From the NCBI GenBank assembly GCA_023393915.1, contig JAEXBS010000047.1, positions 434,001-498,000 of the forward strand: 64,000 nt of DNA, given 5' to 3'. A program made the translations under genes and the position numbers. The notes under the pieces are model-generated. The model was not told the origin of the DNA and ran no database searches. It was given only the letters and a program-made list of their open reading frames with translations. Positions 28,028 to 35,791 of this stretch are shown piece after piece. The first letter of the stretch is position 1, and the number at the start of each line of letters is the position of its first letter. Source of the stretch: Bacteroidota bacterium. Its GTDB lineage: Bacteria; Bacteroidota; Bacteroidia; Flavobacteriales; Weeksellaceae.

Positions 28028-28798
28028 TTAATATACTTTTTCAATAGCTTCCGCCTCAACGAAATCTGCTTTCGAAGTCTTTGATTGAGAATAAGCTTCT
28101 TTTAATTTGTCCTCAAGAAACTCATCACCTTTGACAACTACATCTGCAAACTTCATACTCTCAACCACAAAACATTGGCTAGTTAGCTCATTATCTGAGG
28201 TAAGCTCTTCGACTTTATCAAACTTTAGAACTTCATTTATTGAATCTCCTAGCGGATAAACTTCTTCGTTGTAGACCGATAGAACGATCTTGGTATTTTT
28301 GAAATAGTAGTCGTTTTTATAAAATGTTTTAAGATAAATTGGAATTAACGAGGACATCCAACCGTTAATATGAATTACATCTGGCACCCAATTTAGTTTC
28401 TTAATTGTTTCAATGACGCCTCTTGCAAAAAACACGGCACGATCACCATTGTCTTCAAATGCTTCCCCCTGGTCGTCGCTGTAATATTGCTTTCTTTTGA
28501 AATATTCTTCGTTATCAATGAAATAGACCTGAAGTCTTTCTCCTGGGAGAGAAGCCACTTTAATAATAAGCGGTTGATCTAAATCATTAATAATGACGTT
28601 CATTCCTGAAAGTCGGATTACTTCGTGTAATTGGAATTTTCTTTCACTAATTTGGCCAAAACGGGGCATAAATACCCTAACGTCATGCCCTTCTTGGTGC
28701 ATCTTAAGCGCCATTTTGTTTACGGTAGCAGCCATGTTGCTTTCCTCTTGATAAGGAAACATCTCGGTCGTAACGTATAAAATTTTCTGATTCGGCAT
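28028..28798 (-). CDS. Short GT5 glycogen-synthase-like protein (N-terminal domain only)
   Basis: A 256-residue homologue of the N-terminal Rossmann half of glycogen/starch synthase (KILYVTTEMFPY, GHDVRVFMPRFG, VPDVIHINGWMSSLIPIYLK). Full-length GlgA is about 480 residues, so the C-terminal GT-B domain carrying donor-site residues is absent. The ADP-glucose motif KTGG(L) expected at about residues 17-21 reads EESNM instead. Glycogen synthase activity is therefore unlikely; a binding, regulatory or structural role is possible. Short forms next to panC are common in Flavobacteriia, so this is not a recent truncation. It heads the operon with DUF4270 and glmS. Confidence 0.85.
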   Translation of the reverse strand: MPNQKILYVTTEMFPYQEESNMAATVNKMALKMHQEGHDVRVFMPRFGQISERKFQLHEVIRLSGMNVIINDLDQPLIIKVASLPGERLQVYFIDNEEYFKRKQYYSDDQGEAFEDNGDRAVFFARGVIETIKKLNWVPDVIHINGWMSSLIPIYLKTFYKNDYYFKNTKIVLSVYNEEVYPLGDSINEVLKFDKVEELTSDNELTSQCFVVESMKFADVVVKGDEFLEDKLKEAYSQSKTSKADFVEAEAIEKVY

Positions 28799-28838
28799 AA
28801 TTTCTTTCTCTTCGCTTTAAGTACGATCTAGTTAATTG

Positions 28839-28846
28839 CAAAATTA
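28839..28846 (-). promoter_or_regulatory. -7 box of the GT5-DUF4270-glmS operon
   Basis: TAATTTTG on the minus strand fits TAnnTTTG, 40 nt upstream of the first start codon, in the region divergent from panC. Confidence 0.5.
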
Positions 28847-28940
28847 CAAAAAATAAGCCGAAACCGTGAATATTAACAGTTTTTATGATACTGCAACCAT
28901 TGAAGTATTATAGTGGTTTTTACTCCTAACGTTTTTTTCC

Positions 28941-28948
28941 TAATTTTG
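28941..28948 (+). promoter_or_regulatory. -7 box of panC
   Basis: TAATTTTG, an exact TAnnTTTG match, 25 nt upstream of the panC ATG. Confidence 0.5.
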
Positions 28949-28973
28949 CTTCAATTCAACCTTGATCACTTGT

Positions 28974-29822
28974 ATGGAAATACTACGAAGTATGGGCGCT
29001 TTACGTGCCTACATTGAACGGAATAAAGAAATGGGTAAAAGAATCGGTTTTGCTCCCACGATGGGCGCACTGCACGAGGGACATATGTCTCTATACAAAG
29101 CAGCCCGTAAAGACAACGACTTAGTTCTTTCTTCGATTTTTGTCAATCCTACCCAATTTAACAACCCTTCCGACCTAGAAAAGTATCCAAGGACAATGGA
29201 TGCGGATTTAGCTCTATTAGAGAACAGTGGCAATATCGACGCTGTATACATTCCACAAGTAAAAGACCTTTATCCTGAAGGATTAAAAAGTAAAACTTAC
29301 GAATTTGATGGTTTAGAAAATCAAATGGAAGGGAAATTTCGTCCAGGGCATTTTGATGGGGTGGGAACAGTGGTAGAAACCTTACTACGTCAAGTAAGAC
29401 CAAACAATGCTTATTTTGGTGAGAAGGACTTTCAGCAACTTCTTATTATTCAAAAATTAGTGGAAAAAGAAAAGCTATCGGTCAAGATTCATCCTGTTCC
29501 GATACTAAGAGAAAAAAGTGGTCTTGCTATGAGTTCAAGAAACGAAAGACTCTCGAGTTTGGATCGTCAAAAAGCCAGCTTAATTCATGAAACACTTTTA
29601 AAAGTGAACGATTGGTTTAGGGTTATTTCAATTGAAGAAATAAAGAAACGAGTAGAAGAAATTTTTGAAAGAGCTTCTGGTTTCCAGTTAGAATATTTTG
29701 TAATTGCAGACGAGAAAACCCTCAAGGAAACCGATTTTTTTTACAAAGGTCGTAGTTATCGCGCATTCATCGCCGTGAATCTTGGCGAGGTAAGACTTAT
29801 TGACAACATGCACTTAAGCTAA
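28974..29822 (+). CDS. panC: Pantothenate synthetase
   Basis: A 282-residue enzyme that condenses pantoate and beta-alanine with ATP in coenzyme A synthesis. Signatures are GFAPTMGALHEGHMSLYKAARK (HIGH-like nucleotide site), SSIFVNPTQFNNPSDLEKYPRT, FRPGHFDGVGTVVETLL, YFGEKDFQQLLIIQKL and AMSSRNERLS (KMSK-like). ATG at 28974 was chosen; a TTG four codons upstream is in frame but unnecessary. It is transcribed away from the GT5-like gene and closed by a terminator. Confidence 0.96.
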   Translation: MEILRSMGALRAYIERNKEMGKRIGFAPTMGALHEGHMSLYKAARKDNDLVLSSIFVNPTQFNNPSDLEKYPRTMDADLALLENSGNIDAVYIPQVKDLYPEGLKSKTYEFDGLENQMEGKFRPGHFDGVGTVVETLLRQVRPNNAYFGEKDFQQLLIIQKLVEKEKLSVKIHPVPILREKSGLAMSSRNERLSSLDRQKASLIHETLLKVNDWFRVISIEEIKKRVEEIFERASGFQLEYFVIADEKTLKETDFFYKGRSYRAFIAVNLGEVRLIDNMHLS

Positions 29823-29846
29823 AATACCTGGTATTATTATAAAAAT

Positions 29847-29874
29847 CAAAAGCCTTCCCAACGGAAGGCTTTTG
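29847..29874 (+). terminator. Terminator after panC
   Basis: Perfect 12-bp inverted repeat CAAAAGCCTTCC/GGAAGGCTTTTG around CAAC. Confidence 0.85.
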
Positions 29875-29930
29875 AACACCAAATCACAAAATATTAATAT
29901 GAAAAAAATTCACTTTACCAGCAAATTTCG

Positions 29931-30003
29931 TGACCTGGCTGGGATTCGAACCCAGGACCCATACATTAAAAGTGTATTGCTCTACCAGCTGAGCTACCAG
30001 GTC
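29931..30003 (-). tRNA. tRNA-Lys (anticodon UUU), second copy
   Basis: A 73-nt cloverleaf on the minus strand: acceptor GACCUGG/CCAGGUC with discriminator A, anticodon arm AUACA-CUUUUAA-UGUAU giving UUU, and T loop GGUUCGAAUCC. It is identical to the copy at 30177-30249. It is the last tRNA of a Lys-Leu-Lys cluster. Confidence 0.96.
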
Positions 30004-30055
30004 AGGTAATTCAGGATTATTAAAACCCCTCCTTATCTGTGATTATTCTTTATGG

Positions 30056-30138
30056 TGCCTGCGACTGGACTCGAACCAGCACATCCATAGGAAACCACCC
30101 CCTCAAGATGGCGTGTCTACCAATTTCACCACGCAGGC
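30056..30138 (-). tRNA. tRNA-Leu (anticodon GAG)
   Basis: A class II tRNA of 83 nt on the minus strand. Acceptor GCCUGCG/CGCAGGC with discriminator A, anticodon arm CCAUC-UUGAGGG-GGUGG giving GAG, and a long variable arm. It lies between two identical tRNA-Lys genes. Confidence 0.95.
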
Positions 30139-30176
30139 AAATAAAATACCGTGATTAACGACCTTTTATTCACAAG

Positions 30177-30249
30177 TGACCTGGCTGGGATTCGAACCCA
30201 GGACCCATACATTAAAAGTGTATTGCTCTACCAGCTGAGCTACCAGGTC
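30177..30249 (-). tRNA. tRNA-Lys (anticodon UUU), first copy
   Basis: The same 73-nt sequence as the copy at 29931-30003, and the promoter-proximal member of the cluster. It has no encoded CCA. Confidence 0.96.
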
Positions 30250-30290
30250 GGCCACTCTACGGGGCCCTTGGCCTACCGTAAAAAGTGGTG

Positions 30291-30320
30291 CAAAGATAAG
30301 CCTTTTTTTAAAAACTCAAA
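30291..30320 (-). promoter_or_regulatory. Promoter of the Lys-Leu-Lys tRNA cluster
   Basis: On the minus strand TTTG (30317-30320), an 18-nt spacer and TATCTTTG (30291-30298) form a good Bacteroidota promoter, 41 nt before the first tRNA. The leader is unusually G+C-rich (GGCC and GGGGCCC runs at about 30249-30272). Confidence 0.65.
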
Positions 30321-30351
30321 ATTTTTCATGACATTTGTATAAAAATAAAAT

Positions 30352-30876
30352 ATGATCATAACACTTGCCGGATATATGGGCAGCGGCAAATCCCACATTT
30401 CCAAATTACTGAGTGATTCTACAGGATTTTTACTTACCGACCTAGATCGAGAAATCGCGCGACAATCTGGAATGACTGTATCCGAAATATTTGAAAAAAA
30501 AGGTGAATTGTATTTTAGAAAAATAGAGAAAGAAATTCTACACTCCCTAATTGAAACACCAATTCCCAACCGAATAATTAGTTTAGGAGGAGGTACACCC
30601 TGCTATTATGACAATATTGAGGTTATTAACCAGCACACGGTTTCGATTTACCTAAAAGCATCGGTTAGCACCCTCGCTGAGCGACTAGCCAAGCAAAAGG
30701 AAAAAAGACCCTTATTAGCCAAAAAACCAACAGAGGAGTTGCATGAATTCATTGCAAAACATTTGTTTGAGCGCAGTTATTATTATCATCAGTGCCAATT
30801 CACAGTTGCATGCGATAACAAGACGCCACTAGAAATTGTAAATGAAATCAAGAATCTTCTCCCTCATCTTCATTGA
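30352..30876 (+). CDS. aroK: Shikimate kinase
   Basis: A 174-residue kinase of the aromatic amino-acid pathway that makes shikimate-3-phosphate. It has the P-loop GYMGSGKSHISKLL, the shikimate-binding DLDREIARQSGMTVSEIFEKKGELYFRKIE and the GGGTPC Walker B-like loop. The lid Arg lies in KEKRPLL. The last 29 nt overlap the 3' end of the convergent S4-domain gene. Confidence 0.95.
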   Translation: MIITLAGYMGSGKSHISKLLSDSTGFLLTDLDREIARQSGMTVSEIFEKKGELYFRKIEKEILHSLIETPIPNRIISLGGGTPCYYDNIEVINQHTVSIYLKASVSTLAERLAKQKEKRPLLAKKPTEELHEFIAKHLFERSYYYHQCQFTVACDNKTPLEIVNEIKNLLPHLH

Positions 30877-31309
30877 AAAAACTTCTCCAGTATTCTTCCG
30901 TATCATTGTGGGAATCTTTGGTACTTTGGTCGTTTTCTCCACCATCAAAGCCTGTATACTCCTGAATTTCTCGACGGTCCTTTTTAGTTGGCCGCCCCTC
31001 TCCTTTCTGACGGTAGTAACTCTGTTCCATACGCCGCATCTCTAATAGATCGTACTGCTCTTGTGGAGTCTTGTCGTGTACATAAAGTTGTACTAATTTA
31101 GCTGAAACTCGGCTTTTGGGTAAATCTTTGACTTCCATTTGGTAATCAATCTGATTCTTTCTCACTTGGATTCGATCACCAATTTTCACTTCTCTCGAAG
31201 CCTTAACCGGCTGACCTGAAACACTCACTCGATTCTTTTTTATTTCCTCCGCTGCAATGGAACGGGTTTTAAAGAACCGGACGCTCCACAGAAATTTATC
31301 TATTCGCAT
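30848..31309 (-). CDS. S4-domain RNA-binding protein (Hsp15-like)
   Basis: A 153-residue protein. Residues 1-50 form an S4 RNA-binding domain (MRIDKFLWSVRFFKTRSIAAEEIKKNRVSVSGQPVKASREVKIGD), as in Hsp15/HslR, which binds 50S subunits carrying stalled nascent chains. A basic middle (GRPTKKDRREIQEY) and an acidic tail (NDTEEYWRSFFNEDEGEDS) follow, as in flavobacterial members. It overlaps aroK by 29 nt at the 3' ends and is transcribed away from the lipoprotein gene at 31350. Confidence 0.9.
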   Translation of the reverse strand: MRIDKFLWSVRFFKTRSIAAEEIKKNRVSVSGQPVKASREVKIGDRIQVRKNQIDYQMEVKDLPKSRVSAKLVQLYVHDKTPQEQYDLLEMRRMEQSYYRQKGEGRPTKKDRREIQEYTGFDGGENDQSTKDSHNDTEEYWRSFFNEDEGEDS

Positions 31310-31349
31310 ATTTTTTTATACTTTTGCCTATCAAAATTAAAACATTTTA

Positions 31350-32075
31350 ATGAAAAAGTTCCTCTTCTATATTGCTACACTTTCAACAGTGCTAACGGCT
31401 TGTGATAGTGACTATATAGATCCTTATAAAATTAAGGAAGTCAAAAAGATCAGTACACAGAATGCTAACGACGATCAAGCCATAGATAAATTTCTAAATG
31501 AGCATTACCTAGACGCTCAAGGAAAAATCAAAGCGTTCCTAGAAGCTGATACCTCTGATGACCAGAATACAAAGCTTGCAGATTTAGCTCCTCAAAAGCT
31601 CCCTTCTGGTGTCGTAGTTATAGTAAGACCAGGAGCACAGCCTGATAACGGGAAAACCATAGGTGAAACAGACGTTATTAAAATCATGCAAACGACTTAC
31701 GGATACCTTTCCGACGATGATAAGGAAATCTACCTACACAGTCCTTATCCTTTCGTAAATACCGTAGACGGTGCCGGGACTCCTGATCAGGATCCTGCTT
31801 ATTATTACACAAAAAACTCAGTTCTTACCTCTAGTGATAAAGAGCGCAGTTATTACGAAATGGAGGGGTTTCAAGAAGGTTTAAAACACTTCAAAAGTTT
31901 CTCTTTAAACGATGAAGACATTTACAATCTTCAAGGAGTGATTATCGTACCCTCACGTGCAGCTTATGCAAGAGACTCTCACTATCCTTATCAAGGAATC
32001 AGTTGGAGAAACCGTACTTTTGTTTTTAATTTTCAAATTTATAACACACGAGCAAGAGAAGCTTCTGAAAATTAA
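31350..32075 (+). CDS. FKBP-like lipoprotein, probably degenerate
   Basis: A 241-residue lipoprotein with signal MKKFLFYIATLSTVLTAC and a lipobox Cys at residue 18, followed by DSDYID. The C-terminal third, GFQEGLKHFKSFSLND ... GVIIVPSRAAYARDS ... RNRTFVFNFQIYN, follows the layout of the last strands of FKBP-type prolyl isomerases (GxxExLxxM, IPSxLAYG, PNSxLxFxVEL), but key active-site aromatic residues are not obvious. Flavobacteria encode several such envelope FKBP-like lipoproteins. It might be an inactive or divergent isomerase; the assignment is by pattern only. Confidence 0.6.
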   Translation: MKKFLFYIATLSTVLTACDSDYIDPYKIKEVKKISTQNANDDQAIDKFLNEHYLDAQGKIKAFLEADTSDDQNTKLADLAPQKLPSGVVVIVRPGAQPDNGKTIGETDVIKIMQTTYGYLSDDDKEIYLHSPYPFVNTVDGAGTPDQDPAYYYTKNSVLTSSDKERSYYEMEGFQEGLKHFKSFSLNDEDIYNLQGVIIVPSRAAYARDSHYPYQGISWRNRTFVFNFQIYNTRAREASEN

Positions 32076-32098
32076 GCTTACTGTGTGAAATCAAAGAA

Positions 32099-32135
32099 AA
32101 AAGGGCTGCGAAATAAAATCTCAGCCCTTTTCTTT
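32099..32135. terminator. Terminator between the lipoprotein and GltB-like genes
   Basis: Inverted repeat AAAAGGGCTG/CAGCCCTTTT with a 13-nt loop and flanking A/T tracts, serving convergent genes. Confidence 0.75.
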
Positions 32136-32162
32136 ATACTCTTTATCCTTACAAGCATCACA

Positions 32163-33683
32163 TTAGTAAACTTGTTTCTTTTCTTTTACATTTCCTAAGA
32201 TATCAGGGAAATAGTGGTCCGCTAATTGTTCAAACTCATCTCCTCTCATGAACATACTGGCATCCACTTCACTGTAAGAAGTTCTACCGGCCGCAGCAAT
32301 TAGTTCATTACAAGTATGAAGTGTATTGCGATGGAAGTGGTATACTCTTTCTGACTTATCGGTCACATCCAGACCTTTAATTAGCATTTTATCTTGTGTA
32401 GCCACACCCGTAGGGCAAGTATTCGTATTGCAACGAAGGGCTTGAATACAACCTAATGCAAACATAAATCCGCGAGCATTGTTACATAAGTCAGCACCCA
32501 TAGCTACCGCACGAAGGATATCTAAAGATGTAAGTACTTTTCCACTAGCAATAATTTTAACCTTATCGCGAACATTAAAGTTATGTAGCGTTTTATTGAT
32601 GAAGATCAGCGCAGGCTCTAAAGGCATCCCAACACCGTCTGAGAACTCGGGTGGTGCAGCACCGGTTCCTCCTTCCGCCCCGTCAACAGTAATAAAATCC
32701 GGATAGATCTTTAGCACATTCATTTGCGCACAGATTTCTTCAAATTCATTTGTGTCTCCTACACAAAGTTTAAATCCTACAGGTTTTCCTCCAGACAATT
32801 CACGGAGTTTTTGTATAAACTCTAATAATCCTTTCGCGTCGGAAAATGCGGAATGTGAAGGCGGAGAAATAATAGTTAGACCCGGGGTTACGTGACGTAT
32901 TTTAGCAATCTCTGGCGTGTTTTTGACTCCCGGAAGAACTCCACCGTGTCCCGGTTTTGCTCCTTGGGAAAGCTTCACCTCTACCATCTTAACATTATCA
33001 AGTTTGGCGTATTGCGCAAATAACTCTGGATTAAATTTCCCTTCATCATCTCGACATCCAAAATACCCCGTACCTATTTGCCAGCAAAGATCGCCTCCCT
33101 CTCTATGGTAAGGAGAAATTCCTCCTTCTCCTGTATTATGATAAAAACGACCTTTCTTAGCACCCCTATTTAAAGAAATCTGAGCCCTGTCACTTAAGGA
33201 ACCGAAACTCATTGCTGAGATATTGAATAGAGAGGCTGAATACGGCTGAGAACATTGTTCATTCCCAATCATTACTCTTGGAAGCTCCTCCATTGGTTGT
33301 TTAGCATAAATAGAATGCTTAATCCCCTCGTACTTTCTTTGATTAATCTCGAGTTGAGTACCGAACGCCACCGTATCATTTATGTTTTTAGCTCTTCGGT
33401 AGGCCGAAGATCTTTGGTGCCTAGGAAACGGCTTTCCATCAGTTTCTCTCTCAATGAAATACTGTTGTATTTCAGGAGAAATAGATTCAAAAAAATACCT
33501 AAAATAACCTAGTACCGGGAAATTCCGAAGAATTGCATGTTTGGATTGCATTGCGTTATAAATACCAACCGCATACAAAACGGTTAATAATATTGGAATC
33601 CATAAATACCCGCCAATTACAACTGCTATAATCCATGTAGCAACCACCAGCACAGCTCCCCATCTTAAAAACAGATCTCTCAT
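32163..33683 (-). CDS. FMN-binding glutamate-synthase-related protein
   Basis: A 506-residue protein. Two N-terminal membrane helices (about residues 8-45) are followed by the FMN/Fe-S domain of glutamate synthase: NISAMSFGSLSDRAQISLNRGAKKG, NTGEGGISPYH, QGAKPGHGGVLPG, ITVDGAEGGTGAAPPEFSDGVGMP, and the 3Fe-4S ligands in C-x5-C-x4-C (CIQALRCNTNTCPTG). It lacks the class II glutaminase domain. Such stand-alone membrane-anchored proteins have no settled reaction; they may be amidotransferase-independent glutamate synthase relatives. It is monocistronic. Confidence 0.88.
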   Translation of the reverse strand: MRDLFLRWGAVLVVATWIIAVVIGGYLWIPILLTVLYAVGIYNAMQSKHAILRNFPVLGYFRYFFESISPEIQQYFIERETDGKPFPRHQRSSAYRRAKNINDTVAFGTQLEINQRKYEGIKHSIYAKQPMEELPRVMIGNEQCSQPYSASLFNISAMSFGSLSDRAQISLNRGAKKGRFYHNTGEGGISPYHREGGDLCWQIGTGYFGCRDDEGKFNPELFAQYAKLDNVKMVEVKLSQGAKPGHGGVLPGVKNTPEIAKIRHVTPGLTIISPPSHSAFSDAKGLLEFIQKLRELSGGKPVGFKLCVGDTNEFEEICAQMNVLKIYPDFITVDGAEGGTGAAPPEFSDGVGMPLEPALIFINKTLHNFNVRDKVKIIASGKVLTSLDILRAVAMGADLCNNARGFMFALGCIQALRCNTNTCPTGVATQDKMLIKGLDVTDKSERVYHFHRNTLHTCNELIAAAGRTSYSEVDASMFMRGDEFEQLADHYFPDILGNVKEKKQVY

Positions 33684-33699
33684 GAAGTGAAATTTTGCG

Positions 33700-33707
33700 C
33701 AAAAATA
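33700..33707 (-). promoter_or_regulatory. -7 box of the glutamate-synthase-related gene
   Basis: TATTTTTG on the minus strand, matching TAnnTTTG, 16 nt upstream of the start codon. Confidence 0.45.
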
Positions 33708-33914
33708 ATCAATAAATCGATTGGGTTAAATTAGTGAAAATTTAATAAAAATTCAGTAGTCCTGCTAAATATCTCATAATGACCAAAAGAAATTGAAGGA
33801 AAGTAACCTAAAAAACCCATTCTCACCGGTTTTTAGAAGGAAACTAGACTTATTGAAAAAATCTATTGAAAAAGAGGAAATCTACCAAAAATTTTAATCA
33901 GCATCCGATACCTC

Positions 33915-35276
33915 CTAAGCCTCTAAAAGAAACCTCTCGAAACTCTTCCCAAAAGAAGGTTCGACACTCACACTACCGTGGGCAGAAACACGCTGAAGGG
34001 TAACCATTTCTATTTTATTTACCGAACTAGAATCATAATCTTTGTGCACCCGGATGTAGTTTTCTGTAAAACCATACATAAGACCGTCTCTATTCTCATG
34101 TTCCCAAAGAACCGGTAACGTTTTACCTAATTGAGAATGATAGAAACTCATTTTCTTCTTCTCAGAAAGAATTCTAAGCATTTTGTTGCGTTGTTTTCTT
34201 TCGCTGATCTCTACACGACCTTCCATAGCAGCCGCCTCGGTATTCTCTCTTTCAGAATAAGTGAAAACATGCAAATAACTAATTGGCAATGAATTGAGAA
34301 AATCATACGTCTTTAAAAATTCCTCGTGTGTTTCACCGGGAAAACCAACAATAACATCCACACCTATTGCCGCATCAGGCAATACCTCACGTATTTTTTT
34401 AATTCTCTGCTCATATAGCGATGTCAAATAGCGACGTTTCATCTTTTTTAATACCTCATCAGAGCCGCTCTGCAACGGAATATGGAAATGTGGAACAAAT
34501 CGTTTACTGTTAGCAACGAGTTCAATACTTTCGTCTTTTAAGAGATTGGGCTCAATAGATGATATTCTAATTCTCTCAATCCCCTCTACTTTATTGAGTT
34601 CAGTAATTAAATCCAAAAATGTATGCTCATGTTTTTTATTGCCAAATTCTCCTTTACCGTAGTCTCCAATATTGACACCGGTAAGAACAATCTCTTTAAT
34701 TCCCTCAGCGGAAATTTCTTTGGCGTTGGCTACCACATTTTCAATAGTATCAGAACGAGAAATTCCTCGGGCAAGGGGAATAGTACAATAGGTACATTTA
34801 TAATCGCATCCGTCTTGAACTTTTAAAAAGGCACGCGTGCGATCTCCAATTGAATAACTGCCAATAAAGAAATCAGCATCTGAAATTTCACAAGAATGAA
34901 CTTCTGCTTGGACTTGCGTTTTCTCAAGATCTTCAATATAACTGGGAATATTAAATTTTTCTGTGGCTCCCAAAACAAGATCTACCCCTTCAATACTTGA
35001 TATTTCTTCTGGCTTGAGCTGTGCATAACAACCTATAACAACTACCAACCCTTCTGGATTGGCTTTTTGTGCTCTTTTCACATGCAAACGACACTCTTTA
35101 TCTGCCGTTTCGGTGACAGAACACGTGTTAATAACATAAACGTCCGCCTTCTGTTCAAACTCCACTTTTTCATACCCTGCCTCAGAGAGGGAACGAGCAA
35201 TCGTTGAGGTTTCTGCAAAATTAAGTTTACACCCTAAGGTGTGATAAGCGGCTGATTTTAAAGTTTGCGTTTTCAT
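33915..35276 (-). CDS. mtaB: tRNA t6A37 methylthiotransferase MtaB
   Basis: A 453-residue radical-SAM enzyme that converts t6A37 to ms2t6A37. It has the N-terminal UPF0004 domain with three cluster cysteines (TLGCKLN, NTCSVT, VVIGCYAQ), the radical-SAM motif CDYKCTYC, and a C-terminal TRAM region. HTLGCKLNFAETST with NTCSVTETADKECR separates MtaB from MiaB. Its substrate t6A is made by TsaD, encoded at the left of the window. A -7 box lies 12 nt upstream of the start. Confidence 0.95.
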   Translation of the reverse strand: MKTQTLKSAAYHTLGCKLNFAETSTIARSLSEAGYEKVEFEQKADVYVINTCSVTETADKECRLHVKRAQKANPEGLVVVIGCYAQLKPEEISSIEGVDLVLGATEKFNIPSYIEDLEKTQVQAEVHSCEISDADFFIGSYSIGDRTRAFLKVQDGCDYKCTYCTIPLARGISRSDTIENVVANAKEISAEGIKEIVLTGVNIGDYGKGEFGNKKHEHTFLDLITELNKVEGIERIRISSIEPNLLKDESIELVANSKRFVPHFHIPLQSGSDEVLKKMKRRYLTSLYEQRIKKIREVLPDAAIGVDVIVGFPGETHEEFLKTYDFLNSLPISYLHVFTYSERENTEAAAMEGRVEISERKQRNKMLRILSEKKKMSFYHSQLGKTLPVLWEHENRDGLMYGFTENYIRVHKDYDSSSVNKIEMVTLQRVSAHGSVSVEPSFGKSFERFLLEA

Positions 35277-35287
35277 ATTTCAGGGGG

Positions 35288-35295
35288 CAAATTTA
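35288..35295 (-). promoter_or_regulatory. -7 box of mtaB
   Basis: TAAATTTG on the minus strand, matching TAnnTTTG. The transcript would have a very short leader. Confidence 0.45.
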
Positions 35296-35351
35296 CGGAA
35301 ATATTTTCTACCCTCTTCTTTAGGAGCAGGATAACTGACAAAGGTCAATAT

Positions 35352-35741
35352 TTACCGCTTAATAAAAGATTTTCTAACTTCGGGTTCCTTAGCAAAACAT
35401 ACCGGGGAGGCGTTACGAATTGATTCATCGCTCCATTCGAAATCCGTCTTGTGTAAAATTTCTTCTAACTGAGATAGCATATGCTTCCAATCATTAGATA
35501 GTCCCTTATTTTTCATTAATGCAGGAGTTTCTAACACCTTATACAATTGCTCAACCATCAATTCTACTTTCTTTTTTTCAACCGGAACTGAAGGACTCCA
35601 GCTTTCTACTAATGCTAAAAGTTCATTCAAAGTATCAAGCTCTTGTAAAAAATTCTCATCATTGCGCTCCTTGAAGATTCGAATCTTCATTTGAGAAAGT
35701 AGATCTAATACATTAGCTTTAAAATGAATTTCTTTGCGCAT
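35352..35741 (-). CDS. Unknown helical protein
   Basis: The product is not recognised. The 129-residue protein (start MRKEIHFKANVLDLLSQMKIR) has no signal peptide or membrane segment, and is predicted mostly alpha-helical with heptad-like Leu spacing (FLQELDTLNELLALVESW, VELMVEQLYKVLE). The reading frame is open 11 codons upstream only through a TTG start, so the ATG at 35741 was preferred. It lies 50 nt downstream of the PD-(D/E)XK-like gene on the same strand and may be cotranscribed. Confidence 0.6.
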   Translation of the reverse strand: MRKEIHFKANVLDLLSQMKIRIFKERNDENFLQELDTLNELLALVESWSPSVPVEKKKVELMVEQLYKVLETPALMKNKGLSNDWKHMLSQLEEILHKTDFEWSDESIRNASPVCFAKEPEVRKSFIKR

Positions 35742-35791
35742 AGCAATTATAAGGTGTCTTTGCGAAGTTAACAATTCAATTTAAAATTCCC

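Noticed and set aside
28962..28973. TTG start four codons upstream for panC
   Set aside because: The ATG at 28974 gives the normal family start at a usual distance from the -7 box.
30151..30342. Plus-strand open frame that runs across the tRNA-Lys gene
   Set aside because: It overlaps the tRNA and its leader; its residues are translations of the tRNA's antisense strand.
33684..33914. Possible gene or riboswitch in the 231-nt gap before the glutamate-synthase-related gene
   Set aside because: No open frame with coding character and no recognisable aptamer; only the -7 box near the start codon was supported.
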